Shown in pieces: positions 26,002 to 35,875 of a stretch of 64,000 nucleotides of DNA. The notes under the pieces are model-generated. The model made no database searches. It was given only the letters and a program-made list of their open reading frames with translations, and had not been told where the DNA came from. How positions within the stretch are numbered: the stretch's first letter is position 1; every line of letters begins with the position of its first letter. Made by a program: the position numbers and the translations under genes. The stretch covers positions 1,378,501 to 1,442,500 of the forward strand of contig NZ_CP036275.1 of assembly GCF_007747795.1 (NCBI RefSeq), given 5' to 3'. This DNA is from Maioricimonas rarisocia (GTDB taxonomy: Bacteria > Planctomycetota > Planctomycetia > Planctomycetales > Planctomycetaceae).

Positions 26002-27681
26002 ATGACTTCTGCACTCTGGCTGCTTCTGCGATTCCGGTTGCGGGGACGGCTGCGTCGTCTGGGGCGGTGCATGTCGACGCCGCGGCGGATGGCGATGTCG
26101 ATGTTCGCGCTGACACTGGCCGTCATCTGGCTGGGCAACGCCGTGCTGGCGGTCTTCCTCCGCGATGCGTACGCGCCCGAGGACTTCCGGAAATGGATTC
26201 CCATCTGCCTGGGCATCTATGCCGGCTGGCATCTGGTGCGTGTTGCGTGGAAACGTCCGGCCCGAGCTTTCGAGTGGACGCCGGCCGAAGAGAGCCTGGT
26301 CTGCAGTGGTCCCTTTTCGGCGCGGCAGCAGGTGTGCTATCGACTGGCGATCATCTTCTCGGCGGCCACCTTCAAGGCGCTGATTGCTTCGCTGATGTTT
26401 CTGCCTGAGCAGAAGCTGCTGCCGGTCGGCTTCATCGGGATGCTGATGGCGCTCAGCTACCTCGAGATGCTGCGCGTGATGGTCGAGGTGATCGCGGCCG
26501 GTGTGACGGATTGGGAGTACCGGCGGTTGCGGTTCGCGGTACTGACCGCGGCTGCCGTGACCGGTGGTGCGGCCATTCGCATGATGCTGCGGTCCTGGCC
26601 CGACGGGGAAAACGGGGATCTGCCGCTGGTCATCCTGCTGCTGCAGGGATTCATCGGTACGTTGGCCGAAATGGGAGCGAGCCCGGTCGGCCAGATCCTG
26701 CAGCTTCCGTTCGTGACCTTCCGTGAGATTATCGGAGCCGAACGTCCCTCGCTCGCACTGGCCGGGTGGATTCTCCTGGGAGGACTCCATCTGGCGGTAG
26801 CGACATGGCTGGTACTCGTGCTTGAGCAACGCCTGCGACTTGCCCGAGTTTCCGACGAACAGCGGGACTACTCGGTCGAGGGCGCCCGGCAAACGCGGCG
26901 ACTCGTCGACGAAGCTGCGACGGGGGGGCTCTCGCCCGTCGTTCACTGGCGGGGACCGTTCACCCTGGCGTGGCGACAGTCGCTGGGAGCCCGCAAGCAC
27001 GCCAGCGGTGTCCTGTTGGCCCTGATTGCGCCGGGGCTGCTCGCCTGCCTGCCGCTCCTGCGGCGGATGTCCCCGACGGCGACCTACTACAACGTCGTGG
27101 GCGGACTGGCGTTCTACTCGTTCCTGCTGCTGCCGGCGGCGCTCAAGTTCGACTTCCGTCGCGACTACGAACGGCTGCTGCTGCTCAAGTCGCTGCCGGC
27201 CCGGACGTCGACGATCGTGTTGGGGCAGTTGATGGTTCCGGTGGCGATCACCTGGGCGTTTCAGCTCGCGGTTCTGGCCGTTGTCACCCTGGTCAGGCCG
27301 ATGCCTCCACTGACGCTGATCGCGACCGGACTCGCTTTTATTCCGCTGAACATCGTGATCTTCGGTCTCGACAATCTGCTCTTCCTCCTTTCGCCCTACC
27401 GGCTGCATCAGGAGGGGCTCGAAGTCTTTCTGCGGACGACGCTGACGTTCACTGCGAAGGGGCTGATCTTCGGCCTGATTCTCGTTGCGGTGTTCCTGTG
27501 GTCGCAGATCTCGCGGCCCATTGCCGAGCAGTTTCTGGCGTGGGGTGGCATGCAGCAGAACCCGCGAGTCGTCTTCGGCGCGGGGCTGCTGTGGGCGATC
27601 ACCCTGGCATCGGTCGCGGTCGTCTGGTTCACCGCGCGGGCGTTCTCGCGGTACGATCCGTCCCTCGATTCGGGACGCTGA
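26002..27681 (+). CDS. ABC exporter membrane protein, unknown substrate
   Basis: The product is 559 residues with many hydrophobic segments (examples: MFALTLAVIWLGNAVLAVFL, GLLACLPLLR, LIFGLILVAVFLW, LLWAITLASVAVVWF), so it is a polytopic membrane protein. Its position right after the ATPase gene and the ABC-2-like layout make it the likely permease. The N-terminal basic patch RLRGRLRRLGR fits a cytoplasmic start. About 170 residues between the two membrane blocks are polar and may form a soluble domain. I do not recognise the subfamily. Confidence 0.82.
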   Translation: MTSALWLLLRFRLRGRLRRLGRCMSTPRRMAMSMFALTLAVIWLGNAVLAVFLRDAYAPEDFRKWIPICLGIYAGWHLVRVAWKRPARAFEWTPAEESLVCSGPFSARQQVCYRLAIIFSAATFKALIASLMFLPEQKLLPVGFIGMLMALSYLEMLRVMVEVIAAGVTDWEYRRLRFAVLTAAAVTGGAAIRMMLRSWPDGENGDLPLVILLLQGFIGTLAEMGASPVGQILQLPFVTFREIIGAERPSLALAGWILLGGLHLAVATWLVLVLEQRLRLARVSDEQRDYSVEGARQTRRLVDEAATGGLSPVVHWRGPFTLAWRQSLGARKHASGVLLALIAPGLLACLPLLRRMSPTATYYNVVGGLAFYSFLLLPAALKFDFRRDYERLLLLKSLPARTSTIVLGQLMVPVAITWAFQLAVLAVVTLVRPMPPLTLIATGLAFIPLNIVIFGLDNLLFLLSPYRLHQEGLEVFLRTTLTFTAKGLIFGLILVAVFLWSQISRPIAEQFLAWGGMQQNPRVVFGAGLLWAITLASVAVVWFTARAFSRYDPSLDSGR

Positions 27682-27698
27682 TTCGGCGAGGCGGACTC

Positions 27699-28199
27699 TC
27701 AGCGAAGCGGCGGCCGTCCCATCAGCCGGCGGAGCAGGGCGATCTGGCCTGCGTGAATCAGTTCGTGCTCTGCAGCGAAGCGGATCGCACCGAACTTGTT
27801 CGAGAATGCGGGGTGCGGTGGGGCCACCGCTTCGTCCAGCACGTCGTCGGTCAGATCACCGCAGACACTCAGCGCGGCTGCATGCACGTCGTCGAAGACC
27901 TTGCGGATGGCGTCGACAGTGGGGTATGCCGCGGCATCGACGACAGGTGTCGACCCTTTGCCGAACAGCTCGCGGAATCCTGCGGGGATCAGACTTTCGT
28001 CCTCAGGACGCTGACCGTGAATCCGCCGCAGGCAGAGACTGTGCTGCGAGACGGTAATGTGCCCGATTTGCCAGGTAATGTGCGTGACGCCTTCCGCCGG
28101 CTGCCGGAACCAGAGCCCCTCGTCGAGATCCCGGATCAGGGCCTCGGTATACGAGCGAGCGAAACGGAGCCGGTCAATCAGGTGTGCGATTCGGTTCAT
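27699..28199 (-). CDS. DinB-family (DUF664-like) protein
   Basis: The product is 166 residues, a typical DinB length. The four-helix-bundle metal-site histidines are at 47 (ITWQIGHITV), 145 and 149 (HELIHAGQIALLRRL). DinB-fold proteins bind nickel or zinc; some are thiol-dependent transferases, but most have unknown substrates. It converges with the ABC exporter gene, 17 bases away, and may be co-transcribed with the minus-strand genes upstream of it. Confidence 0.85.
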   Translation of the reverse strand: MNRIAHLIDRLRFARSYTEALIRDLDEGLWFRQPAEGVTHITWQIGHITVSQHSLCLRRIHGQRPEDESLIPAGFRELFGKGSTPVVDAAAYPTVDAIRKVFDDVHAAALSVCGDLTDDVLDEAVAPPHPAFSNKFGAIRFAAEHELIHAGQIALLRRLMGRPPLR

Positions 28200-28223
28200 G
28201 ACAGCGTCTCGTCGAAAAGGCGC

Positions 28224-30563
28224 TTATGACGCCTGTGGCTGGCCGGCTTCACTGCGGCGGAGGCTTGCTTCGAGATCGTTCAGCGACTGATTGATGACAC
28301 GGATTTCCTCATCCGTCAGCGGATCGTGGCCGAAGCGGACACGGTTGAACTGCTCCGCCACGACGGCCGGGATGCTGCGGAGGTCTTCGGTTGGCATCGC
28401 CGGTTCGAGTTCCGTCAGCGCATAGGCGGCAAACTCACGGGCAGTCTGCGTTGGCTGCGAGCGGACCCCTTCCCGGGAGAGGATGCGGCGGAAGCGTTCG
28501 TAGAATTCGATGCGCGTCTGCTGCCGCACGAGCGCGTCCTGATTCTTCTCGCGACGCCGCAGCGCCTGCACCACTCTGCGAAACAGCCACACCAGCCCCG
28601 AAAGCAGGCTGAGCGTGACGAATGCGAAGACACCGCCCTGCCAGCTGATCCACCGCCTCGGATCGGAGAGGAATGATCGAAGCGTCGTTCCCAACTGTGC
28701 GGCCGTGCCGCGAACGTCGCGCAGCGACTCCCACGTCGACGCAAACGCCGACTGGATCGGGCCGTAGATGAACTGCTTCTGATTCTGGTTGGAGAGCGAA
28801 ATCCCCGTCGACCACCAGTAGCGGAACTCGCCCGCCACCCCCAGCCAGACCTGTGATCGCTGTTTGCGATCCATTTCGACGACCGATGTCGACCGACCGG
28901 GGGGGGTGGGATCGAGCGTAATCCAGCGTCCATTGACGAACGCCTCGACCCAGGCGTGTGCATGCCACTCGCGAACTTCGAATCGTCCGGTTCGGGTATT
29001 GTACTGCCCCCCGCGGAATCCGCTGGCGACGCGGGACGGGATCCCCACGGCGCGCAGCATCAGTGCCAGAGCCGACGCAAAGTACTCACAGTGCCCGCTG
29101 CGGCGATTGAAGACGAAGTCCTCGACCGGATCGATGGTCGGGTCCTGGATGGCGAGGCTCAGCGAATAGGCGAAGTCCCCCGAGCCCTTCAGGTAGTGCA
29201 TCAGACGATCCGACTTTTCTTCGGCATCGGTCAATCCGTCGGTCAGCTCCAGCGACAACTCGCGCAGGCGGGACAGGTTCGGCGGAAACGCCAGCAGTAC
29301 GCGATTGACGTACGGCAACCGCTGGGGATTGCGTGTGCCGGAGTAGAAGCAGAGATCACCATTGAAGCGATCGCGGCGGACCGCCTCGGGTTCGTCGAGA
29401 ACATCAGAGACCTCGGGCCGGGCGAACGCCTCATATTGAAAGGACTGGGACAGCTGTGCTTCACGCGGTCGCATGAACATGCGGACCTCGTCGTACTCGA
29501 GCAGTCCTTCGTCAGTGACCAGCGAGTGTGCCGCAACCATCTCACCCGCCGCAAACAGGGTCGGCGACCCGATTGGCTGGAGGATCACCTGCTGCCGCAG
29601 AAGTCCCCGCTCGTTGACCGATTCGGGAGCACCGCTGTACTCGAACAATTCAGTCCGCTGCCAGCGCCCGTTGTCGTAGTTGTCGAGAAGAGTGCCGCGG
29701 AAGAACGGATCGCTGCCGAGCCATCTCGGAAGGTCGCTTTCCGTCAGCTTCCGCCCCGTGTCGTTGTTGAAGAAGGTGACCTCCATCACCAGATTGTCGC
29801 TCTCGAGGATCTCCCCCATGTCGCCGAGCGTGACCTGTTCGGTGAAGCCGGTCAGCGTCCGCGATCCGGGCAGGGGGGTGTCGTCAAAGAGCTGAAAGTT
29901 GCCGATCCAGACGCGGGGAATCAGCAGGAAGAAGATGCACGCCAGTCCCAGGGAGAGGACGCTCAATACTGCCGCGCTGCCGGCCAGGCGGGCCGGAAAC
30001 GAATGCTCTCCCTGCAGTGCGGGCGACGTGCCGGCGAAGGGGGCTCCGTTGGTTCCTTCGCGGCCGTTCTGCTCCCGTTTGGTCACTGGCGAAATCCGTT
30101 CGGAGGCCTGCGTCACCGACAGCAGGGCGGCGGTCCAGATGGCGGTCAGCAGGTACAGGGCCCAGACCAGTCCCAGCCAGGCTCCCGAGGCGAGAAGTGC
30201 GCTCACAGAGATCTGCAGCATGCTCAGGCCGCACAGCCACCAGTACGCCCGCGTGTCCTTCTGCTGGACGAGAATCACCCACGTCAGGTAGACCGACAGG
30301 TGAGCCACTGAGAGCAGCCGGGCCTCGATGCCTCCCACCGCCAGTTCGAAGCCGGCGGCACCAATGGCGAGCAGCCCCAGCACGAAGGCGGTCATCGGAC
30401 CGACCGCCAACTGTCGCATGCGGTCGACGATCAGCAGCGAGCCGATGGCGACCGGGACGGTCAGCGCGGGGATCGGGCCTCCCTCCGCGATGGCGAAGAC
30501 AAGCGACGCCAGCGACACCATCACCGTAACGCTGATCTGAACCAGTGGAGTCAACGACGACAC
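28224..30563 (-). CDS. Membrane transglutaminase-like protein (TgpA/DUF3488 type)
   Basis: The product is 779 residues. The first 210 contain about six membrane helices (for example AFVLGLLAIGAAGFELAVGG). A large extracytoplasmic region follows, with a transglutaminase core whose catalytic triad is intact: Cys492 in RRSGHCEYFASALA, His536 in REWHAHAWVEAF and Asp551 in ITLDPTPPG. A final membrane helix (VFAFVTLSLLSGLVWLF) precedes a cytoplasmic DUF4129-like tail. The natural target is unknown. Its mate is the DUF58 gene 40 bases upstream, the standard neighbour in the MoxR-DUF58-transglutaminase locus. The MoxR ATPase is not adjacent here. Confidence 0.92.
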   Translation of the reverse strand: MSSLTPLVQISVTVMVSLASLVFAIAEGGPIPALTVPVAIGSLLIVDRMRQLAVGPMTAFVLGLLAIGAAGFELAVGGIEARLLSVAHLSVYLTWVILVQQKDTRAYWWLCGLSMLQISVSALLASGAWLGLVWALYLLTAIWTAALLSVTQASERISPVTKREQNGREGTNGAPFAGTSPALQGEHSFPARLAGSAAVLSVLSLGLACIFFLLIPRVWIGNFQLFDDTPLPGSRTLTGFTEQVTLGDMGEILESDNLVMEVTFFNNDTGRKLTESDLPRWLGSDPFFRGTLLDNYDNGRWQRTELFEYSGAPESVNERGLLRQQVILQPIGSPTLFAAGEMVAAHSLVTDEGLLEYDEVRMFMRPREAQLSQSFQYEAFARPEVSDVLDEPEAVRRDRFNGDLCFYSGTRNPQRLPYVNRVLLAFPPNLSRLRELSLELTDGLTDAEEKSDRLMHYLKGSGDFAYSLSLAIQDPTIDPVEDFVFNRRSGHCEYFASALALMLRAVGIPSRVASGFRGGQYNTRTGRFEVREWHAHAWVEAFVNGRWITLDPTPPGRSTSVVEMDRKQRSQVWLGVAGEFRYWWSTGISLSNQNQKQFIYGPIQSAFASTWESLRDVRGTAAQLGTTLRSFLSDPRRWISWQGGVFAFVTLSLLSGLVWLFRRVVQALRRREKNQDALVRQQTRIEFYERFRRILSREGVRSQPTQTAREFAAYALTELEPAMPTEDLRSIPAVVAEQFNRVRFGHDPLTDEEIRVINQSLNDLEASLRRSEAGQPQAS

Positions 30564-30603
30564 AAGGTCTCTCCGTTATTGATGCGACCGGATGGCCGGC
30601 CGA

Positions 30604-31992
30604 CTATTCGAACATGATGAACCGGCTGAGTTCGGCTTCGGTCATGCTGACGGTCTGAACGCCCTGCAGAAAACCGCCGCGCCCCAGTTCGTCCCGCGCA
30701 CTCATCTCCGAGAGTGTTTTGCTGATGCTGTTCGGGCGGGGCGTCACCAGAATCGTCCGCGTCGCGCCGGTGTTGAAATCCAGGGCGGCCGCCAGAAGTG
30801 CCTTCGGATCGGCGTTCAGAGACGGCTCGAAGACGGCCAACTCGTCAAGCAGGGATTCGACCGGCTGGCGACTTTCCCAGGCAATCTGACGTTCTCCCAC
30901 TGCGGCGAATGCCAGGGGCGATTCCCGGCTGTTGTGCAGGTGGTCGATGCAGACGGTCGTTGCGAAGCTCAGTGCCAGCTCCATCGCGTGTCGCTCGTCG
31001 CGCGTCGGCGATCCGCGATGGTAGCCGTCCAGCAGAAACAGCAACTGACGATCACGACTCTCCTGGAACTCGCGGATCATCAGTTCGTTTCTCCGGGCGG
31101 TCGTGCGCCAGTGCACGGCCCGCAGATCGTCGCCGACGCGGTACTCGCGAAGCTTGTGAAACTCGTCGTTGAACGGTCCGCCCCGTGAGACGGCCTGCTG
31201 CATCAGTTCCGTGGAGGACGGCAGCTGGTTTCGCCAGCCGGGCGTGAGCCGCCCCACCCGGGGATAAACGAGAATGGTGTCGGTCTTGGCCAGATTCAGA
31301 CCCCGCTCGACCAGACCGAGGGGGAAGCGTGTGTTGACCTGCATCGGACCGAACAGATAGCGGCCCCGTTCATTGAGCAGCATTCGGTAGTGGCCGCTCC
31401 GCTCGGAACTGGGCCCGACCCGCAGAAACAGGACGTCGGCCACGAGGTGATCCGCATGGTGACGAATCTGATCGTGCACCGTCATGACCCAGATCGAGAG
31501 CCACGACTTGCGATTCCGCAGGATCAGTTCGACCGAAGAGGGTTCACCCGCCATGACGCGCGGCGGCAGCAGGCGGTCCACGTCGATGTACCGCAGCATC
31601 GTAAAGCTCATCCAGCCGTTAAGCACGAATGCCGCGGCCAGCATGCAGAAGACCATCAACAGCGTGTTTGACCGTCCCAGCATTGAGCCGATGAACAGCA
31701 CCATCATGATGACTGCATAGATCCGGCCGTTCATCGGCCAGTTGAAACGGTGCCGCGTCAGGCCGTGATGTCCCAGCGACGGCCAGAGCCCGGCAATCAC
31801 CTCCTTGAGGCCCCAGATCGACAATGAGGCCGCGAGCAGGATGACGACGATGCGGCCCCCCAGTCCCAGTCGCATCAGCATGAACTGGTACCGCATCTCG
31901 AAAGCCGCCAGGCCGAGCCCGCACATCATGGCGGCCAGTCCCTGCGTCGAAAACGTGCGGGGCAGGCGATTGTCGGTTTTCTGTTCGGACAT
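30604..31992 (-). CDS. DUF58 membrane protein
   Basis: The product is 462 residues from the ATG at 31992; a longer upstream frame is polar and lacks family features. Two or more N-terminal membrane helices (GLGGRIVVILLAASLSIWGL; AVIMMVLFIGSMLG) are followed by a soluble domain with the DUF58 hallmark EYRVGDDLRAVHWRTTARRN. DUF58 domains are von Willebrand A-like and usually work with a MoxR AAA ATPase. The downstream transglutaminase gene follows after 40 bases, so the two are almost certainly one operon. Confidence 0.92.
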   Translation of the reverse strand: MSEQKTDNRLPRTFSTQGLAAMMCGLGLAAFEMRYQFMLMRLGLGGRIVVILLAASLSIWGLKEVIAGLWPSLGHHGLTRHRFNWPMNGRIYAVIMMVLFIGSMLGRSNTLLMVFCMLAAAFVLNGWMSFTMLRYIDVDRLLPPRVMAGEPSSVELILRNRKSWLSIWVMTVHDQIRHHADHLVADVLFLRVGPSSERSGHYRMLLNERGRYLFGPMQVNTRFPLGLVERGLNLAKTDTILVYPRVGRLTPGWRNQLPSSTELMQQAVSRGGPFNDEFHKLREYRVGDDLRAVHWRTTARRNELMIREFQESRDRQLLFLLDGYHRGSPTRDERHAMELALSFATTVCIDHLHNSRESPLAFAAVGERQIAWESRQPVESLLDELAVFEPSLNADPKALLAAALDFNTGATRTILVTPRPNSISKTLSEMSARDELGRGGFLQGVQTVSMTEAELSRFIMFE

Positions 31993-32163
31993 GGGCCGCG
32001 TCGATCCTGCGTGGGAGCGGAACAGGCGCACCTTCGTGGTGGACTTCACCCCTGATAGTACGGTGCGGCCGCGTGATGGCCAATCCCCGCGGTCCGCTGA
32101 AACGGGCCGGGCGTCGGATCGGAAAATCACGTGAAGATCGGCCGCGTCAGGGTTGCCTACGCG

Positions 32164-32679
32164 TTACCGCAGTGGACGCAGGCCGGATTCCTTGCGAAGC
32201 GCGTTGAGCCACTGCCAGGCTCGCGGCTCCATTTTCAGCAGACGGCTCAGCTGCGAGGCGGTGCAGCCCAGTCGTCCTGCCGCCGCCTGCAGGTCGCCCG
32301 AGTCGCTGGCGACAAAGTCGAGTGCCTCGGCGAGGAGCAGGGGGAAGTCGGCATGACCGGCGTTGATCTCGATGCGTCCGGACCGGCATCGCTGTTGCCA
32401 GAGTGTCGACGGCGACCGTTCCGAGGGAGCCGGCTGACGGACTTCCAGGGCCAGCTGCATCCGCAGACGGCGGACCGCCACGCGCCGGTTGTCGGCCTGG
32501 CTGCGTCGTTCGCCTGCCTCGGCAATCAGGCCGGTTGGCTCGTGCGTCAGCTGAATGGCCGTCGAAACTTTGTTCCGATGCTGACCGCCGGGGCCTGACC
32601 GGCGCAATTGCCGCATGCGGCATTCGGCGAGCAGTGCCTCTTCTTCCCGGCCGGCAGGATGTGGGGCGGCGTCGGTCAT
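32164..32679 (-). CDS. Release-factor-like GGQ protein
   Basis: The product is 171 residues from the ATG at 32679; a TTG at 32730 would add 17 residues. The N-terminal half is an RF-1 catalytic domain with RRSGPGGQHRNKVSTAIQL, the GGQ (31-33) that triggers peptidyl-tRNA hydrolysis on the ribosome. Codon-recognition domains are missing, as in ArfB/YaeJ rescue factors. In place of the short basic ArfB tail there is a helical C-terminal region (DLQAAAGRLGCTASQLSRLL) that looks like a helix-turn-helix. It is likely a ribosome-rescue factor or a modified release factor. Confidence 0.83.
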   Translation of the reverse strand: MTDAAPHPAGREEEALLAECRMRQLRRSGPGGQHRNKVSTAIQLTHEPTGLIAEAGERRSQADNRRVAVRRLRMQLALEVRQPAPSERSPSTLWQQRCRSGRIEINAGHADFPLLLAEALDFVASDSGDLQAAAGRLGCTASQLSRLLKMEPRAWQWLNALRKESGLRPLR

Positions 32680-32733
32680 GTTCAGGCCGAAAGTGGAGCG
32701 GAGTCCTGACGAGGCGAGCCGACGGGACAATCG

Positions 32734-34614
32734 TCAGGCGTGACGGATGAAATGCGCTGCGTAGCTGCGGACCTGCCGCCCATTAAGCACGTGGAACATC
32801 CGCAACTGCTGGACGGTTTCCTGACTGAAGTGGGCGAGCGGAACGTGAACGAGCCGTTTGCCGTAGCGTTTCGCCAGTCGCCGCCACCCTGCACCGGGCG
32901 GACCATCGGCGAGCAGCGCCACATGACGTTCGTTCGAGTGTTTGCAGGCCGCGGCGAGCAGACGTTCTTCCATTGTGTCCGCGAAATCGAACCGCGGGTC
33001 TTTCCAGACGTCGGGGACCGGGCGCGGGGGAAACAGGAACATCGCTCCGCCGTAAGTCGACATGGCGATGCCCGGTCCGACGGTCTCCTGCTGGAAACTG
33101 GTCGCGTAGAACGCCAGCGTCGATTCGTCATGATGCTCGGCGTGCCACGTGATCCGCCAGGGGTACTCACGCGGGTCGGCGGGTGAATCGAACAGCATCA
33201 GCACGCAGTCGAGGCTGCCCCGGCTGGGAGGGACGACCTTCACATACAGATCGCCCGTGTGCCAGTTCCGCAGCGTCTCGCGAATGTCGAGACCGTCCTT
33301 CAGGCTTGTCGTGAACTTCTCCGAACGGGCCAGGTCGTTCCCCAGCAGCCGCAGGGCATGATCCTTCACGTGCGTCCGGAACCGCTCGATGGCCACGTCT
33401 TCCGGCGGCCAGCTGCATTGCCGGAACGGGTTCCACTGCATCTGCCACTTTTCCTGGTCCTGCTGCACCGGACGGCGGTTGAGCTGGCAGCTTCGCCAGG
33501 TCACCGGTGGGCCCGGCAGACGGGACTTGGCGGGAACGACGCTGCCATCAGGCAACTGCACGCGATCGATGCCCATCTCGATCTGCGGAAACGCGAGATC
33601 TTCGACGAACGGGTACGTACGGGCCGTCTCGGTGAGGTGGATCGCGAACTGATCGCCGGCAATCTGCTGGGCGGCGACGACCAACGTGTACAGATCGGGA
33701 GTAAACCGACGTTCAACGAGTGTCAGGTTGCGGACGTACCGCAGATAGGTCCGCAGCATGTGCGGCGAGATCTTGCGGGCCCGGTTGCGGAAGTCTTCCC
33801 GGTAACGGGTGCGGGCCGACAGCAGCATTGCCTTGATGCCGTCGATCGACAGATTCTCGTCGTCGTCCAGTTCGTAACGGGCCCGTTCGTACAGACCGGT
33901 AATGAATGGGAGTTCGCCCAGCAGGAACATGAGCGTCTGCTCGGCGACCCGGCAGATCTGCGTCTCCTCGACTTCCGCGACCTCTGCATCGACTGGCCGC
34001 TGCTCACGCCACGCGTCCCGGATCCAGGGCCAGTCCGTTACCGAACAGAGGCAGAGGACGTTCTCGTAACGGGTTTCGAGTTCACGCAGTCGCTGCGCCA
34101 TCATCGCGACCCGCTGACGGGGCTGTCCCTCCGGCAGCGGCGGAATGGTGGGCAGGACAGCCGCAGAAAACTGTTCGAGGCTGACGGCCTTCAGCGCATA
34201 GGGATCGGGAGCGACGGTGCCGCGACTGTCGAACCGTTCCACCTCCAGATCAATATACGCCCTCGGCAGACGTTCCTGCAGGGCAAAGCGGAGGGCGGAG
34301 ATCACCGGCTGGCAGGGGTCGATCGGGACGTAGCTGATCGGCGGGATCGTTTCGTCCTCATCCGGGTCCGACTCCGGCGTCCATTCGGTCGACCAGGACT
34401 CGCGAGGTTCCGACTGGATCACCGCAGTAATCGACGGCAGCCGCTCGATCGCGTTCTCGACGTCTTCCTGGAACGAGGGAGGCAGCGGGACGGCGAGACA
34501 GTCGAACGACTGCTCGAGCATCAGTCGCCGCACGGCGACTGAGAAATCGCCGCTGCCATGCACGACCGGCAGCAGCGTGATCTTCGAGCCGAGCTTAAGG
34601 GCATCCGTCTTCAC
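32734..34614 (-). CDS. Large protein of unknown function
   Basis: The product is 626 residues from a GTG at 34614. I do not recognise the family. The N-terminus (ITLLPVVHGSGDFSVAVRR, then FDCLAVPLP) vaguely recalls TraB/GumN-type or DUF5682-type folds, where a similar opening contains a conserved Gly-His region; this is a weak visual resemblance. The central part is helical with many Arg/Glu pairs, and the C-terminal part has beta-like stretches (LDCVLMLFDSPADP; ERHVALLADGPPGAGW). There is no signal peptide or membrane helix. Its stop is 54 bases upstream of the GGQ gene start, so the two may be co-expressed. Confidence 0.75.
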   Translation of the reverse strand: MKTDALKLGSKITLLPVVHGSGDFSVAVRRLMLEQSFDCLAVPLPPSFQEDVENAIERLPSITAVIQSEPRESWSTEWTPESDPDEDETIPPISYVPIDPCQPVISALRFALQERLPRAYIDLEVERFDSRGTVAPDPYALKAVSLEQFSAAVLPTIPPLPEGQPRQRVAMMAQRLRELETRYENVLCLCSVTDWPWIRDAWREQRPVDAEVAEVEETQICRVAEQTLMFLLGELPFITGLYERARYELDDDENLSIDGIKAMLLSARTRYREDFRNRARKISPHMLRTYLRYVRNLTLVERRFTPDLYTLVVAAQQIAGDQFAIHLTETARTYPFVEDLAFPQIEMGIDRVQLPDGSVVPAKSRLPGPPVTWRSCQLNRRPVQQDQEKWQMQWNPFRQCSWPPEDVAIERFRTHVKDHALRLLGNDLARSEKFTTSLKDGLDIRETLRNWHTGDLYVKVVPPSRGSLDCVLMLFDSPADPREYPWRITWHAEHHDESTLAFYATSFQQETVGPGIAMSTYGGAMFLFPPRPVPDVWKDPRFDFADTMEERLLAAACKHSNERHVALLADGPPGAGWRRLAKRYGKRLVHVPLAHFSQETVQQLRMFHVLNGRQVRSYAAHFIRHA

Positions 34615-35070
34615 TGGGAGTCCGATCTGTTCCTGGCGTCACTGGGGGCCGTCGCTGACGGCCTGCGTTCTCACAATTCGTCGAATCCGCCTGCCGCGTC
34701 AAGTCGCGCCCCCCGGCGGGCCGTGTTGCCATAAACCGGCGCTGTTGCCTTCGGGCAACATTCATCCTCGCGGTCCGGTGACCGGCAGGCAATCGCGCAT
34801 TTCCTGAGAGGGGCGCGCAATCGGCATAATCGGAGGCTGCGGCGCCACAACCGTCACGGGCCGAACGCTTCTACGACATCGCCGGCGGCAATCCGCTTCC
34901 GTCCCGGTTTCGTCTCCCCCGCGTATGCCACTTGCTTCTCTTCGAACCGTCACGCGATCGACCGGATCGAAAGGCCGCCGATTCGGGCATTGCCTGCCGA
35001 AAAACCCGGTGCCGTGTCGCTGGTGAGGCCATCGGGCCCGGTCGTCACCGGACATTCCAGTTTGAACAAC
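34615..35070. other. Divergent intergenic region with a UUCG-type hairpin
   Basis: This 456-bp stretch separates the minus-strand unknown gene from the plus-strand helical-protein operon and should hold promoters for both. It contains TGTTGCC (34743-34749), loop TTCG, GGCAACA (34754-34760), a perfect seven-base stem with a stable tetraloop but no T-tract. I see no convincing gene. Confidence 0.5.
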
Positions 35071-35772
35071 ATGTTGACTTCCGGCAACGGGGCCTCCCCG
35101 GCGGCAGTGCCGCTTTGGGCGTCGAAAGCCGGAATCCAGCTGCGACAGGTGGAGTCGCTGGTGAACGATAACCTCAGTTTGCTGACCAATCGGGTTCGAA
35201 CGCTTCAGGAGCGGCGGGAAACGCTTGTCACGTCGCTGCGCCGGGCGGCAGCGGATCTGCGCACGCATGGCCGCGCTCCGGCTGAAACGGTGCGAACCGA
35301 ACTCGAAGAGTTCCACCGCGAGTGGGAATCGCTCGTCGCGGACCTTGAGACTCACGAGTTGGAGCCGCCGGCCGATCTCGAAGAAGCCGCCGCTCGTGTC
35401 GACGAAGTTCAGCGCCAGTCCCGGACCGAATCCGCACTGGAGGCGCTGGAGGGCCTCGACCGCATTTGCGGGGACGATGGGGAACTGACACCCGCCGCAA
35501 TGGAGATTCGCTCGGCCGCCGAGAGCGTGCGAGCCGGCGTAACGAACGAAGAGTTCCCGGATACGTCGGCCATTGAGGCGCTTCAGACCGGCCGGCATCC
35601 ACTGGTCATGCTGAGGAGGCTGCTTGAAGAGGAAGAGGCCCTCTCGGACGACGACTGGGAGGAAGCGGTCGAGAGCATTCGGAATCAGTTTGGCCGAGGA
35701 GTCGCGACTGCGGTTGTCCGCCGACGGCTCACGATTGCACCGGAGTCGGGATCGGCGGACGGAGACGGCTGA
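35071..35772 (+). CDS. Helical protein sharing a module with the 857-residue protein
   Basis: The product is 233 residues from the ATG at 35071 (MLTSGNGAS); a TTG at 34990 would add 27 residues, and neither has a clear ribosome site. The sequence is strongly helical and acidic, with long Glu/Arg/Leu stretches (RTELEEFHREWESLVADL). The C-terminal part LLEEEEALSDDDWEEAVESI, then QFGRGVATAVVRRRLT, parallels QLVEQAETLSDDDWSRLDEA, then TYGRSLAIAAARGKLT, in the product of 36270. The two therefore carry related modules. No catalytic motif is visible. It opens a run of six plus-strand genes ending with a protein kinase. Confidence 0.7.
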   Translation: MLTSGNGASPAAVPLWASKAGIQLRQVESLVNDNLSLLTNRVRTLQERRETLVTSLRRAAADLRTHGRAPAETVRTELEEFHREWESLVADLETHELEPPADLEEAAARVDEVQRQSRTESALEALEGLDRICGDDGELTPAAMEIRSAAESVRAGVTNEEFPDTSAIEALQTGRHPLVMLRRLLEEEEALSDDDWEEAVESIRNQFGRGVATAVVRRRLTIAPESGSADGDG

Positions 35773-35875
35773 CCACCACGTATCACCACCTGCCGGCATG
35801 TGCCGGCGGGGCAGAGCATGAGGGCGGGCCCGTATTGCAGAACCAGTCCTGAACGTACTTCGGAGAGTCGGAACC

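Noticed and set aside
25942-27408. 488-codon minus-strand open frame rich in Gln, Arg and His
   Set aside because: Opposite the ABC membrane-protein gene; its composition is what reverse-complemented hydrophobic codons give.
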